Below, piece after piece: positions 44,031 to 56,566 of a stretch of 64,000 bases of DNA (the first letter of the stretch is position 1; every line of letters begins with the position of its first letter). The translations under genes were made by a program, and so were the position numbers. The notes under the pieces were generated by a model. The model saw only the letters and a list, made by a program, of their open reading frames with translations. It made no database searches and was not told the DNA's origin. Source of the DNA: Pardosa pseudoannulata (taxonomy: Eukaryota > Arthropoda > Arachnida > Araneae > Lycosidae); the NCBI GenBank assembly GCA_032207245.1, contig CM063499.1, positions 36,267,104-36,331,103 of the forward strand. The letters run 5' to 3'.

Positions 44031-44500
44031 AGACCTACCAAATGCTACGAAAAAATCTTAGTTTCTACAAATTTAGCAAGTAATTACGATCCTACGAAAA
44101 TCGGTCAAAAAATATAAACAGGAATAAAAAAATTACATCGGATCCGGGAAATCAAACTGAATGAATATATTTTCGCAAGCGATATAAAGAAATACTTAAA
44201 AAACTATTCCAATCCATTTTCGTGTAACTACGGTGTGATACCTAACTCTCTCGACAGGGTTGGGAAAAATTCATGATATTTAAAAAAAATAAATAAATAA
44301 ATAATAAATAAATAAATTTAAAAAATCCGATTTATTTGATTTTTTTCTAAATTCCAATTTTTATTATTGTTGTGTTTTATGTTTTTTGTAATATACATAG
44401 AATAGTTTGTTATACGAAGTAACATCTCATCTATCTAGTATATTATACACTGATTCACTGAAATTAAATATATAAATTTTAATCTAAATACACTTCCATT
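44031..44500 (+). mobile_element. 470-bp insertion element X, copy 1
   Basis: Sister units read CTATCCATTCCAGGTCCAAT; here ATTCC (44026-44030) is followed by AGACCTACCAAATGC... and ATTCC returns at 44501-44505. The element contains ACGAAAAAATC...CTACGAAAATCG motifs, AAATAAATAAATAA and CTAGTATATTATACACTGAT. No coding frame. A related copy in opposite orientation is at 47685-48150. Confidence 0.75.
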
Positions 44501-46512
44501 ATTCCAGGTCCAATCGCTTCATAAATTATTTTTTTTATGCTTCGCGTACTCATCAAATTGTAGTGAAATCTTTACCAACAAATGCTTAAACAGATCAAAA
44601 TATATGATACTAGCATATCACCCGTCATATGACGGGGTCAGTAAAATTTTTAACTTTCCAGAAATTTAAAGTACTCTATAAGGCAGATAAAAAATGGTTT
44701 ACTTTTTGTCTGAGAATTATCTGGTACACGCTCAAAATTTGTTAATCTTTACACTCCTCTAAAGTCTTCCAATACTGTGAATGCAGTTTAGAATCCCGTT
44801 GAATTTATTTAGAAAGATAATTCAAAATTTTCTTAGCTACGTCGTCTTATCGTTAAGTTCTTCCCATTTTTTTTTTCTCTTGCCACATTAATTAAGGAAG
44901 TAAGAGTAGTAGAATTTGTTGCTAATATCGGTGATAAAATTTACATTGAAACAAAAATAATCGATGATTCAATTTCAAATTATCCCCATTTTCTTAATCT
45001 TTACACTCCTCTAAAGTCTTCCGATACTGTGAATGCAGTTTAGAATCACGTTGAATTCATTTAGAAAGATAATTCAAAGTTTTCATAGCTACATCGAAAT
45101 TATCGTTAATTTTTTCCCAATTTCTTTGCCACAGTAATTAATGGAAGTAAAGGAATGAAAATATCATATCCACTACACCCTGGAGGTAGATAGAATTTGT
45201 TGTTAATACCGGTGATAAAATTTTCATTGAAACAAAAATAATCGATGATTAAATTTAACATTATCACATATGTACCTAATCTATTATTTAAGCCAAATAT
45301 AAAAGAAAATTATTTACATAATATCTAAGTTCAGTGATAAAACGTAAGAAAATAATGCAGACGATATTTAAATAATTTAAAATAAGAAAGGATTAAATGA
45401 GATGGTTAAAGGAATGACGTCATAATGCTAAGAAAAAATGTTATATTTGCCTATTTATTATGTAACAAACTGATAAATTTAATTGCCTGCTTTTAACCGG
45501 GGAAAATAGGGCTTTATATAATGGCATTAAATGCTAGGGGTAGGGGTGGTGAATTTAGAACGTTGCTAACCCTAACTCCTCAAGAATCCAATATGGATGC
45601 CTCTATCCATTCCAGGTCCAATCGCTTCATAAATTATTTTTTTTCCTCTTCGCGTACTCATCAAATTGTAGTGAAATTTTTACCAACAAATGCTTGAACA
45701 GTTCAAAATATATGATACTAGCATATAACCCGACATATGACGGGATCAGTAAAATTTTTAACTTTCCAGAAATTTAAAGTACTCTATAAGGCAAATAAAA
45801 AATGGTTTGTTTTTTGGCTGAGAATTATCTGGTACACGCTCAATAATTTGTTAATCTTTACACTCCTCTATAGTCTTCCAATACTGTGAATGCAGTTTCG
45901 AATCACGTTGAATTCCTTTACAAAGATAATTCAAAATTTTCTTAGCTACGTCGTCTTATCGTTAAGTTCTTCCCATTTTTATTTCTATTGCCACATTAAT
46001 TAAGGAAGTAAGAGTAGTAGAATTTGTTGTTAATATCGGTGATAAAATTTTCATTGCAACAAAAATAATCGATGATTCCATTTAAAATTATCACATATGT
46101 ACCTAATCTATTATTTAAGCCAAATATAAAAGAAAATTATTTACGTAATATCTAAATTCAGTGATAAAACGTAGAAAAGTAATGCAGACGATATTTAAAT
46201 AATTTAAAATAAGAAAGGATTAAATGAGATGGTTAAAGGAATGACGTCATAATGCTAAGAAAAAATGTTATATTTACCTATTTATTATGTAACAAATTGA
46301 TAAATTTAATTGCCTGCTTTTAACCGGGGAAAATAGGGCTTTATATAATGGCATCTAGGGGTAGGGGTAGATTTGAAACGTTGCTAACCCTAACTCCTCA
46401 AGAATCCAATATTGATGCCTCTATCCATTCCAGGTCTAACCGTTTCATAAATTATTTCTTCCTCTTCGCGTACTCATCAAATTATAGTGAAATTTTTACC
46501 AACAAATGCTTG

Positions 46513-46686
46513 TTTGGTTTAGAGCGCTACGGTCTACTGTTTTGCACACGAGGGCTAATGAGACTGGGACCTACTGCTTAAAGCCGATTCCGAACGGCTA
46601 CGAACATCCATGCCATAGTGGGATTCGAACCCACAAACTCCAGTACCACCGATCAGCGCCCTAACCAATCGGCCAGCGTTTGGCCC
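46513..46686 (-). mobile_element. SINE family B in macrosatellite unit 4
   Basis: It sits at exactly the same internal position as the SINE in unit 1 (left flank AACAAATGCTTG), in the same orientation, but with a shortened (CCAAA)n tail and an altered right flank (AAAAAAAGCTTGA). Confidence 0.93.
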
Positions 46687-47684
46687 AAAAAAAGCTTGAA
46701 CAGTTCAAAATATATGATACTAGCATATAACCCGTCAGATGACGGAATCAGTAAAATTTTAACTTTTCAAAAATTTTAAGCACTCCGTAAGGCAGATAAA
46801 AATGGTTTGTTTTTTGTCTGAGAATTATCTGGTACCCGCTCAAAATTTGTTAATCTTTACACTCCTCTAAAGTCTTCCAATACTGTGAATGCAGTTTAGA
46901 ATCCCGTTGAATTCATTTAGAAAGATAATTCAAAGTTTTCTTAGCTACGTCAAAAATATCATTAAGTTCTTCCCTTTTTTTGCCACAGTAATTAATGGAA
47001 GTAAAGGAATGAAACTATCATTTCTACTACACCCTGGAGGTAGATAGAATTTGTTTTTAATACCGGTGATAAAATTTTCATTGCAACAAAAATAATCGAT
47101 GATTAAATTTAAAATTATCACATATGTACCTAATCTATTATTTAAGCCAAATATAAAAGAAAATTAATTACGTAATATCTAAATTCAGTGATAAAACGTA
47201 AAAAAGTAATGCAGACGATATTTAAATAATTTAAAATAAGTAATGATTAAATGAGATGGTTAAAGGAATGACGTCATAATGCCAAGAAAAAATGTTATAT
47301 TTACCTATTTATTATGTAACAAATTGATAAATTTAATTGCCTGCTTTTAACTGGGTAAAATAGGGCTTTAAATAATGACATTAAATGCTAGAAAAGGGGG
47401 TAGGGGTGGATTTCGAACGTTGCTAACCCTAACTCCTCAAGAATTCAATATGGATGCCTCTATCCATTCCAAGTCCAACCGCTTCATAAATTCGAGGACA
47501 GACGAACAGATAACTTAAGGTATTATTGTATAACAGTTAAATCCATAAATCATTCTTTAAAAATATTGAAATAAATGTGACTTTTTGTTTTTTTAAATAA
47601 ATAGTTTGCATTAAATGAATATTTAATTTGTTCTTTAAATTTTCCCCTTATTTAATTTGTACTATCCAATTACAAAATAATGGA

Positions 47685-48150
47685 ATATATTTAGATTAAA
47701 ATTTATATATTTAATTTCAGTTAATCAGTGTTAGAATATACTAGATAGATAAGATTTTACTTTGTATAAAAACTATTCTATGTATATTGCAAAAAACATA
47801 AACACACAACAATAATTAAAATTAGAATTTAGAAAAAAATCAAATAAATATGATTTAAATCAAATAAATCGGATTAAAAAAAAATTTTTTTGTTAAATAT
47901 CATGATTTTTTTCCCTGTCGAGAGAGTTAGGAAGTTACACAAAAATTGATCGGAAAAGTTTTTTACGGATTTCTTTATATCGCTTACGAAAGTATATTAA
48001 TTCATTTTGATTTCCCGGATGCGATGTAATTATTTATCCCTGCATATATTTTTTGAAGGAACATCGTATTTTTTTAACGATTTTCGTATGATCGTAAATA
48101 CTTGCTATCGTAGAAACTACGATTTTTTCGTACCAGTTGACAGGTCTGGT
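47685..48150 (-). mobile_element. Element X, copy 2, inverted
   Basis: Minus strand from 48150: CCAGACCTGTCAACTGGTAC, GAAAAAATCGTAGTTTCTAC, through CGCTTACGAAAGTATATTAA-like sequence to ATATATTCCATTATT. Matches 44031-44500 in reverse, with many differences. Includes TACGAAAAAATCGTA-type palindromes. Confidence 0.75.
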
Positions 48151-48164
48151 AATGTATAAAAAAT

Positions 48165-48957
48165 ATTTCACTTTAATATCTCTTTAAAAACCTCCCAATA
48201 ATAATAATTGTTCTAGATTTCATTTTTCTATGTCTAGCCGTAAATTTAATATCTCTTTAAAAACCTCCCAATAATAATAATTGTTCTAGATTTCATTTTT
48301 CTATGTCTAGCCGTAAATTTAATATCTCTTTAAAAACCTCCCAATAATAATAATTGTTCTAGATTTCATTTTTCAAGTCCAGCCGTAAATTTAATATCTC
48401 TTTAAAAACCTCCCAATAATAATAATTGTTCTAGATTTCATTTTTCTATGTCTAGCCGTAAATTTAATATCTCTTTAAAAACCTCCCAATAATAATAATT
48501 GTTCTAGATTTCATTTTTCTATGTCTAGCCGTAAATTTAATATCTCTTTAAAAACCTCCCAATAATAATAATTGTTCTAGATTTCATTTTTCAAGTCCAG
48601 CCGTAAATTTAATATCTCTTTAAAAACATCCCAATAATAATAATTGTTCTAGATTTCATTTTTCAAGTCCAGTCGTAAATTTAATATCTCTTTAAAAGCC
48701 TCCCAATAATAATTGTTCTAGATTTCATTTTTCTATGTCTAGCCGTAAATTTAATATCTCTTTAAAAACCTCCCAATAATAATAATTGTTCTAGATTTCA
48801 TTTTTCTATGTCTAGCCGTAAATTTAATATCTCTTTAAAAGAATCCCAATAATAATAATTGTTCTAGATTTCATTTTTCTATGTCTAGCCGTAAATTTAA
48901 TATCTCTTTAAAAACCTCCCAATAATAATAATTGTTCTAGATTTCATTTTTTTTATA
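48165..48957. repeat. 73-bp tandem array, 11 units
   Basis: Very regular units of AAATTTAATATCTCTTTAAA, AACCTCCCAATAATAATAAT, TGTTCTAGATTTCATTTTTC and TATGTCTAGCCGT. Two unit variants exist, ending CTATGTCTAGCCG or CAAGTCCAGCCG. Degraded copies continue to about 49330. The high homogeneity points to recent expansion. Confidence 0.96.
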
Positions 48958-49330
48958 TAAAAAATTATAATATTATTTATAAAAACATATAATATATAAT
49001 TGTTAAATTTATATATTTTATATAGCCGTATATTTATATATATTTAAAATATATAATTATAATATACTAATATATATCTTAATATATAATATTAATAAAT
49101 ATTATTTTTCTCTTTATTTATATCCGTAAAATTTATCTTTAATAAAACAAAACTTTTCATTAACCTATAATAATTGTTCTAGATTTTTTTCTATGTCTAG
49201 CCGTATTTTTTCTTAAAAATATTTAATAATAATTAAATTTCTTAAATTTCTATTTTTCCTAATAATATATTCTTTAAAAATATATAATAATAATTCTTCT
49301 AGATTTCATTTTTCTAAGTCCAGCCGTAAA

Positions 49331-49765
49331 TACCCAATCATGTTTGCATTCATCGACACTAAACATTTTATGTAAAGCATTATTAATGACTGTGTCAATT
49401 TTAGGCTCACAATTTAAAATACTTTATATCCAATACAACAGGTGTATCACAAATCCAATTTCATTTTTACTGTAACAAAATACAGAATTTTTTTAAAGAA
49501 AAATATAAAGAGATTGTAGTTCAATTTATTCCCCGCCGATCTACTCATAAAACTTTTTTTCCCCTGTTGACCCCCATGACCTGACTTTATAAAACCCTCA
49601 TTACCCCCCGCACGGAATGAAATCGTGAAGGGGGAATGTCTACTATTGTGCTCCCTGAATTGTCATTTTGGTTGTGATTAAATATTTTAATGACTATTTG
49701 GATATTAAATAAGAAATAAATGCAAAATTACAAAAAATAATTCTCTTAGTCACCAAAAAATTTTC
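49331..49765. other. Unique sequence, no gene
   Basis: Contains a moderately GC-rich patch (TTGACCCCCATGACCTGACT) but no coding frame or repeat that I recognise. Confidence 0.4.
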
Positions 49766-49767
49766 CA

Positions 49768-50012
49768 GATTGTGTGTTTATGTGTGTGTATGTGTGTATA
49801 TTTAATACATACATAATATAATAATATGTAGATGTATATATACATATATGTATGTATATATATATATATATATATATACATACATATATGTATATACTAT
49901 ATACACACAAATATATACACATATGTATAAAAACATACAACTAAAATACATATATATACATATATTATATATATACAAACATATATGTATACACACATAA
50001 ATATATATATAT

Positions 50013-50064
<52 letters not shown>

Positions 50065-50220
50065 CATACATATATATACACACATATATGTATACACACA
50101 CATAAATATATATATACACATACAAAACATATATTTTTACATATATATACATATAAAAATATACATATATACATATCATATATACTATACATAGTATATA
50201 TACATATACATATATACATA

Positions 50221-50261
<41 letters not shown>

Positions 50262-50308
50262 CATATATATATATATATATATACATATATTTACATATAC
50301 ATATATAC

Positions 50309-50339
<31 letters not shown>

Positions 50340-50405
50340 CAATACATACATACATATATACATACATACATATAATATATATATATAAATATATATAACA
50401 TATAA
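49768..50405. repeat. (TA)n/(CATA)n/(TG)n microsatellite region
   Basis: Some 640 bp of TA, CATA and CACA blocks, starting with a GTGTATGTGTGTA run. Open frames are repeat artefacts. Confidence 0.97.
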
Positions 50406-52690
50406 TATTCAGTTTCAATTGAAATTTTTTCGACAGGTTATTTTTTAGCTGTTCTTAAGAAGGGACGAGAGGTATTAGTGATTTAAGAAATTAGTGTTAT
50501 ATATTCGTGTATGTGTATTTATTTTAGTTTTTCCATTTCACTCTATATTTATTAAAGTTAAAAAATACAGCATAAAACGCAGACACTTTTTTGAAACCTT
50601 TCCCGGGTTTCAATCAGTAATGCAAAATAGAGGTTTCAATTAGTTTCAGTTTCAATTGAAATTTTTTCAACAGTTTTTGTAACAGTAGTTATTTTTTAGC
50701 TGTTCTTAAGAATATACATATCAATAATTTGAGAAATTAATGTTATATATTCATGTATGTGTTTATATTATTTTCTCCCTTTCACTCTATATTTATTAAA
50801 ATTGAAAAAAAAAACATAAAAATGCCGACACTTTTTGAAACCTTTCTCAAGTTTCAATTAGTAAGTAAAATAGAGGTTTCAATTAGTTTCAGTTTCAATT
50901 GAAATTTTTTCAACAGTTTTTGTAACAGTAGTTATTTTTTAGCTGTTCTTAAGAAGGAACATGAGTCAATAAGGATTTGAGAAATTAATGTTATATATTC
51001 ATGTATGTGTTTATATTATTTTCTCCCTTTCACTCTATATTTATTAAAATTAAAAAATACAGCATAAAAATGCCGACACTTTTTGAAACCTTTCTCAAGT
51101 TTCAATTAGTAAGTAAAATAGAGGTTTCAATTAGTTTCAGTTTCAATTGAAATTATTTTGATAGTTTTTGTAACAGTAGTTACTTTTTTAGCTGTTTTTA
51201 CGAACAGACGCGAGGCATTAATGGTTTGAGAAATCAATGTTATATATCCGAGTATGTGTGTTTATATTAGTTTTTCCATTTCATTCTATATTTATTAAAA
51301 TTAAAAAACTCAGCATAAAAGTGCCGACACTTTAAAACTTTTCTCAGGTTTGAATTAATAAGTAAAATAGAGGTTTCAATTAGTTTCAGTTTCAATTGAA
51401 ATTATTTTGATAGTTTTTGTAACAGCAGTTATTTTTTTAGCTGTTCTTAAGAAGGGACATGAGTCAATAAGGATTTGAGAAATTAATGTTATATATCCGA
51501 GTATGTGTGTTTATATTAGTTTTTCCATTTCACTCTATATCTATTAAAATTAAAAAAAATACAGCATAAAAATGCCGACACTTTTTTAAAACATTTCTCA
51601 GGTTTCAATTAATAATGCAAAATAAAGGTTTCAAATAGTTTCAGTTTCAATTGAAATTATTTTGATAGTTTTTGTAACAGTAGTTACTTTTTTAGCTGTT
51701 TTTACGAACGGACGCGAGGCATTAATGGTTTGAGAAATCAATGTTATATATCCGAGTATGTGTGTTTATATTAGTTTTTCCATTTCATTCTATATTTATT
51801 AAAAAAAACTCAGCATAAAAGTGCCGACACTTTAAAACTTTTCTCAGGTTTGAATTAATAAGTAAAATAGAGGTTTCAATTAGTTTCAGTTTCAATTGAA
51901 ATTTTTTGACAGGTTATTTTTTAGCTGTTTTTACGAAGGGACGCGAGGCATTAATGGTTTGAGAAATCAATGTTATATATCCGAGTATGTGTGTTTATAT
52001 TAGTTTTTCCATTTCATTCTATATTTATTAAAATTAAAAAACTCAGCATAAAAGTGCCGACACTTTAAAACTTTTCTCAGGTTTGAATTAATAAGTAAAA
52101 TAGAGGTTTCAATTAGTTTCAGTGTCAATTGAAATTTTTTTCGACAGGTTTTTTTTTTTAGCTGTTCTTAATAGGGTACGTGATGCATTAATGGTTTGAG
52201 AAATTAATGTTATATATCCGTGTATGTGTGTTTATATTAGTTTTTCCATTTCACTCTACATTTCTTAAAATTAAAAAAATGCAGCATAAAAAGCCGACAC
52301 TTTTTGAAACCTTTCCCAGGTTTCAATTAGTAATGCAAAGTACAGCTTTTATTTGGTTTCAGTTTCATTTTTGTCTGCATATGTTTTTCGACGATCCTGA
52401 CATGTAGCTGAAAAGCTGAACTTGTATGAAAATATAAAATAGCCTTATCAATAAGCTACAACATTAGTTATTTTTTTAGTTGTTCTTAAGAAGGAACGTG
52501 AGGCAATAATGGTTTGAGAAATAAGTGGTATATATCCGATTATGTGTGTTTATATTAGTTTTTCCATTTCACTCTATATTTATTAAAATTAAAAATTTAG
52601 CATAAAAATGCAGACACTTTTTGAAACTTTTCTCAGGTTAAATTAGTAAGTAAAATAAAGGTTTCAATTGAAATTTTTATGGGTGGTGTA
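50406..52690. repeat. ~247-bp satellite array, 9 units
   Basis: Core CAGCATAAAAATGCCGACAC at about 50568, 50815, 51059, 51311, 51561, 51810, 52044, 52281 and 52597. Each unit also has the palindromic AGTTTCAATTGAAATTTTTT and TTAGCTGTTCTTAAGAAGG. The eighth unit has a diverged insert (52340-52460). Confidence 0.95.
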
Positions 52691-53390
52691 CTTAAATCAA
52701 AGCATCGAGTATTGAAACGTAGTTCGAAAAAAATTATTTAAAAATCTGTTCTAATGTACTTTAAAAATCTATTATTGTAACAGTAGTCGTTATAGATTCA
52801 AAATTTAAAAATGTTTTGTAACAAAATTCAATTGTACGCAAAGGATAAACTTTAAAGCGCAATTTAAAATATATAAAACAGGTCACTTACAAGCATTAAC
52901 ATTATGAAAAAGCCACTTAAGGGTATTTAAATAGCTAATTCAGTTTATCTTATCCCCTTTTAAATACATATTTTCTGTTCCAGTGAAAAATAAAATTGTT
53001 TCAATTCTATAAACTTAGCTGAAAAAGTCTCTACTACTTAACAGCTTCTTGTTTCTGCTCTCTCGTTCTCGGGGAAAAGTACACTTTATTTTATTTACAG
53101 CTTAAAGAAACGGTCTTTTTAGTTTTCCTCTAGAAAAGTAATCGAATTGAAAAGAACACTTTACAGAAATGAGAGTTAGAAAAGGGAAAGCGCCGCTATC
53201 TGCTTCCTTACTTAACAGTTTCTTATTGCTGCTAAGTTATGCCGGAAAATAAGCATATTTTTTTTATATAACAATTTTCAATAATAACATGTTTTAATCG
53301 ATCATACGCATACAAATCAGTATTCAAACTTGTTACAAGGATTACATTTATTAATTTATACTAATATTTATTTACAGCGAAAAAAAATTG

Positions 53391-53640
53391 GTATCTCTTT
53401 AAAGGTCACCAAAATAAATTCATGTGAATTTGGCCGTTTCCCAGTTCGGGGGGCCCCCTAAACACAGTTCAGTGTGGACGCCAAGCGTGGGAGATATCGC
53501 CAAATTCTAGAACCCTATTTTCTGGCAAACCTTGCTCTTTTCGGACTCTTCCGCCACCCCCTAAAAAAGGTGGGGGTGTCAATCGGCACCTTTATTTTAG
53601 GGTATTGGGGGAAATGACACGTGATTTGAATATCTGACCC
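53391..53640. other. GC-richer unique stretch upstream of Merlin remnant
   Basis: Contains GTTCGGGGGGCCCCCTAAAC and CTTCCGCCACCCCCTAAAAA. It may be the 5' part of the Merlin element, but no inverted end is identified. Confidence 0.35.
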
Positions 53641-53679
53641 TTATTGGTTCCTGTAACTAACAATACACCAAGATCGCTG

Positions 53680-53993
53680 AATTTGGATTTTTTAGAGTGC
53701 ATTTCAAGTCTTTGTCCACTTTGGCTGTGCTATGGATGTTTGTCCATTTTGCCTGAGCTCTTGTGGTATTTTTTTTCGTTTTTTAATACCGGAGCTCACA
53801 CCAATACAATTGAGGGCTTGTGGAGCTCAATTAAGAGATCCCTTCTCACAGTTCGCAAGTGTGAAAATCAATTTGATTCGTACCTTTGTGAATTTATGTG
53901 AAGGAAAATGAAAGAAAAACCGCAAGATGCTTTTCAGGATTTTTTAAATGAGATCAAACGCGTATATCCACGAACAACTCAGGATACTTAAAT
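53680..53993 (+). pseudogene. Merlin (IS1016/ISXO2-like) transposase C-terminal remnant
   Basis: Reads TGAHTNTIEGLWSSIKRSLL, then YLCEFM, an in-frame TGA where Trp would be expected, RKMKEKPQDAFQDFLNEIKR and VYPRTTQDT. HTNTIEGLW is the hallmark around the last catalytic Glu of DDE transposases of the IS1016/ISXO2 group, which in animals are Merlin elements. The frame 5' of about 53780 does not match. The N-terminal two-thirds with the two Asp residues is absent or destroyed. Confidence 0.78.
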
Positions 53994-55185
53994 TAGGTTA
54001 GCGCTTTATTTATTTTATATTTTATGCTTAATTTTCGAAGAGTAACAAATGATGTTATAATTCACATTGATATTTTTTTATTTACTGAAATACAAAATGA
54101 AGAAGAAATATTTTTAAACTGTATTATTTTATAGTGTACTACATTGTTAAAAGTGATACGCTAAGTAATAAAAGTAATTTTATTACGACCCTCTACCGTT
54201 ATTGTTACGGAAGATCAAAGGGAGCTTAGATAAGAAAAAGTATTTCACTCCCTTACTATCTTCAGAATTTTAAGCTAAAAATTTATTATTTATTTAAAAC
54301 ATTTACTCCGTTCTTACATTTCCATTTTAAGCTAATAATTACTAGAAGTAATTTGCACCGTACTTTATAACTTTTTAATCTTTTGATAGTTTTAAAATAA
54401 TTTCATTAAATAGCAAACGTATTTTATAAATATAACTAAATATTTTATAAGCACAATTGCCTAAATATAACCAGCTAATGATTATATTTTGCTTAATTTG
54501 CACTTATTGCAAAAATCCCGCTTTGTTTAGTTTAATAAACAGTACAAAAGCGCCTTTAAATACAATAAAAACTCAAATTTAAATTTTTATTCCTCTTAAC
54601 AAAATTTCAAACCTTTTTTTTTTTTGTTCAAAATATGCTTTGAAATCGGATATAAACTTAATACACAAATTGTAAACATCACTTGGCGACAATTTGGCGA
54701 TCACTTGTACAAGAATAGAGCCAAAAACATGGCGGCGGCGCCCCCGGAACTTGGAATTTATCAGGAATTTAATGTAATTTGTTTATAAATTCTATCTGCG
54801 AACCTTGTAAATGTAAAATATATGAAAAGTTTTCTTTACATTCCTTAGGAGAGTTGGCCTTAGAGGACACCTAAGTAGGGTTTGAGGAGTGGTTTAAATG
54901 ACAAACCCCTCCCCTTGTACAGCTTGAATATTATGCCTTTTTAAAAGTTTAACTATACTGGAAGAACAATAAATGATAATCCTTAAACTGGTATAATAAA
55001 TAAATAACTTAACAACTTATAAGTGCTGTTTATATAGATACTTTATTTGGGGTCATAAGTGAAATAATTGAATTACTGATTTCTAAGGTACAGTAAGTTT
55101 AAATACATATATTTCAAAAGAAAAATAAATAAATAAGTTAAATGTAGAACTATCATCTGTTATAAATTTAAAATATCAAAAATAT
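53994..55185. other. AT-rich sequence, no gene
   Basis: No coding frame recognised. One GC-rich island (ACATGGCGGCGGCGCCCCCG near 54728) stands out but has no exon structure around it. Confidence 0.4.
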
Positions 55186-55189
55186 AATA

Positions 55190-55208
55190 TGTATATATAT
55201 ATATTATA

Positions 55209-55299
<91 letters not shown>

Positions 55300-55300
55300 C
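55190..55300. repeat. (TA)n microsatellite
   Basis: About 110 bp of TA with few interruptions. Confidence 0.96.
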
Positions 55301-55499
55301 GAAAAATCATCCATGTCTTCAAGAAGTTTTCTTTTAATTGCAGAAGCTCTTGATTCTACATTATTGGCTTCCATGCATCACAGATGTATGAGATTGGAGC
55401 CGTAAATAATTATAAAAAGATAAAGTAAAGTAGTCCAAAAAGTAAAATTTAAAAAAAGATGTTTAATAGGTTGTTTTTGCTACGAAACCACTGTCCGCT

Positions 55500-56366
55500 A
55501 AAGGGTTAAACCTCTCTGGACCTCTCTGGAAGGATTTGCAACAGTACTTCCTGGGCCTAGCCCTCTAGTACTGGTTTTGCTAGTATTGGCAGTGCATAGA
55601 CCTATGAGTAATTAGTTGGCAGTAATATTAAAAGGGAAAACTAAGTATGGGGAGGAAACGCGTGAGAAAATGCTTGAGTTTAGACTAAGATTTAAAAGAA
55701 AAAGTACATACAATTAGGTGACAAGGAATAGACGAAGTATCATGGTTCTCAAAAATGAGACCTGTATTAGTAATATTTAACACATTTATATTTATTTTTA
55801 TTTTTGTATTTTTTTTTCCACCGAGAAATTACAGCACAAGCAAAAAGGATTGCAAACTAGAAAACGGCAGTAACGAAAAGTTAAGGATCCAAAATTGGTT
55901 TTATTAACCAATAGAATTTGTTGGGAAGAACGTCCACTGGCAGTCTTAGGATTTACACCCTCCAAAGTAGGAGCCCTGAGTAACGCTGCTGCAGCCTGAG
56001 CTTGCAGAGTGAAGATTGGGAGGGGGAGAAAAATTCTATCAAGGGGGGAGGATTGAGACCTAGGGTCTAGGAGCCAATCCAAAGTAAGGACAAGACTTAT
56101 CATAGCAAATAGAATTTAAGGGAATTCTTTACCTAAGATGGCCATGGGACGTTTCCTATTAGCAGTGTCTGCATAGTCATACTGAGCTAGTTCGATTAAA
56201 TGATCAACGCTAAGATTTTTATTAAATTTAATGGCAAGATTTTGATAGAAATTTAGAAGAGAGGGAAGATTAATCTCCGCACGAATTTCTACATTACGAA
56301 AGTACCAAGGAGAATTAGTAATTTGCCTAATAGTTATATTCTGAGCAGCAGCAAGAGAATTAAAGG
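55500..56366 (-). mobile_element. Jockey-like LINE, 3' fragment
   Basis: The 5' part (56366-56125) encodes the last ~77 residues of an ORF2, followed by a 3' region with several CTCC/GGAG-rich stretches that ends in AT-rich DNA near 55500. 5' truncation is typical of LINE insertions. It interrupts repeat R. The 101-codon frame at 56103-55798 is in the 3' region and resembles nothing known. The 3' limit is approximate. Confidence 0.72.
56125..56361 (-). pseudogene. LINE ORF2 C-terminal fragment
   Basis: Reads NSLAAAQNITIRQITNSPWY, FRNVEIRAEINLPSLLNFYQ, NLAIKFNKNLSVDHLIELAQ and YDYADTANRKRPMAILGKEFP, then a stop. The TIRQITNSPWYFRNVEIRAEINLP pattern corresponds to the conserved end of jockey-clade ORF2 proteins downstream of the reverse transcriptase. 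The frame has no start codon because the element is 5'-truncated. The reverse transcriptase and endonuclease domains are missing. Confidence 0.78.
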
Positions 56367-56566
56367 GTTAAAGCTTGCTTTTAATCAAGAATAGTAATCG
56401 AACTGAAAAAAAAATATTGGTAAAATAAGCATTAGAAAAGAAAGAGACTTTATCTCCTTAAACAGTTACTTATTTTTCCATATACATCCTGCCAGAAAGT
56501 TAACACATATTTGATTTAAAAAATAATGTTTTACTTACAAATCAGCAGTCAATACTGTTATAAGTA

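Larger units (their letters stand above)
42240..47490. repeat. ~830-bp macrosatellite, four units with nested insertions
   Basis: Units about 42240-44030, 44506-45615, 45616-46433 and 46434-47485 share TAACCCGTCATATGACGGGA, CAAAAATAATCGATGATTAA, GAATCCAATATGGATGCCTC and other long blocks. Removing the SINEs and the two inserted repeats, units 1, 3 and 4 are about 820-860 bp. Unit 2 carries an extra internal duplication of about 255 bp (TCTTTACACTCCTCTAAAGT at 44745 and 44999). No coding frame is shared by the units. Confidence 0.92.

Noticed and set aside
48165..48957. CRISPR-like array of regular repeats
   Set aside because: The whole 73-bp unit is repeated with no unique spacers, in a eukaryotic context.
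49746..50418. Frames up to 152 codons
   Set aside because: TA/CATA microsatellite artefacts.
55798..56103. 101-codon minus-strand frame as a gene
   Set aside because: Lies downstream of the LINE ORF2 stop, in its 3' region, with no family resemblance.
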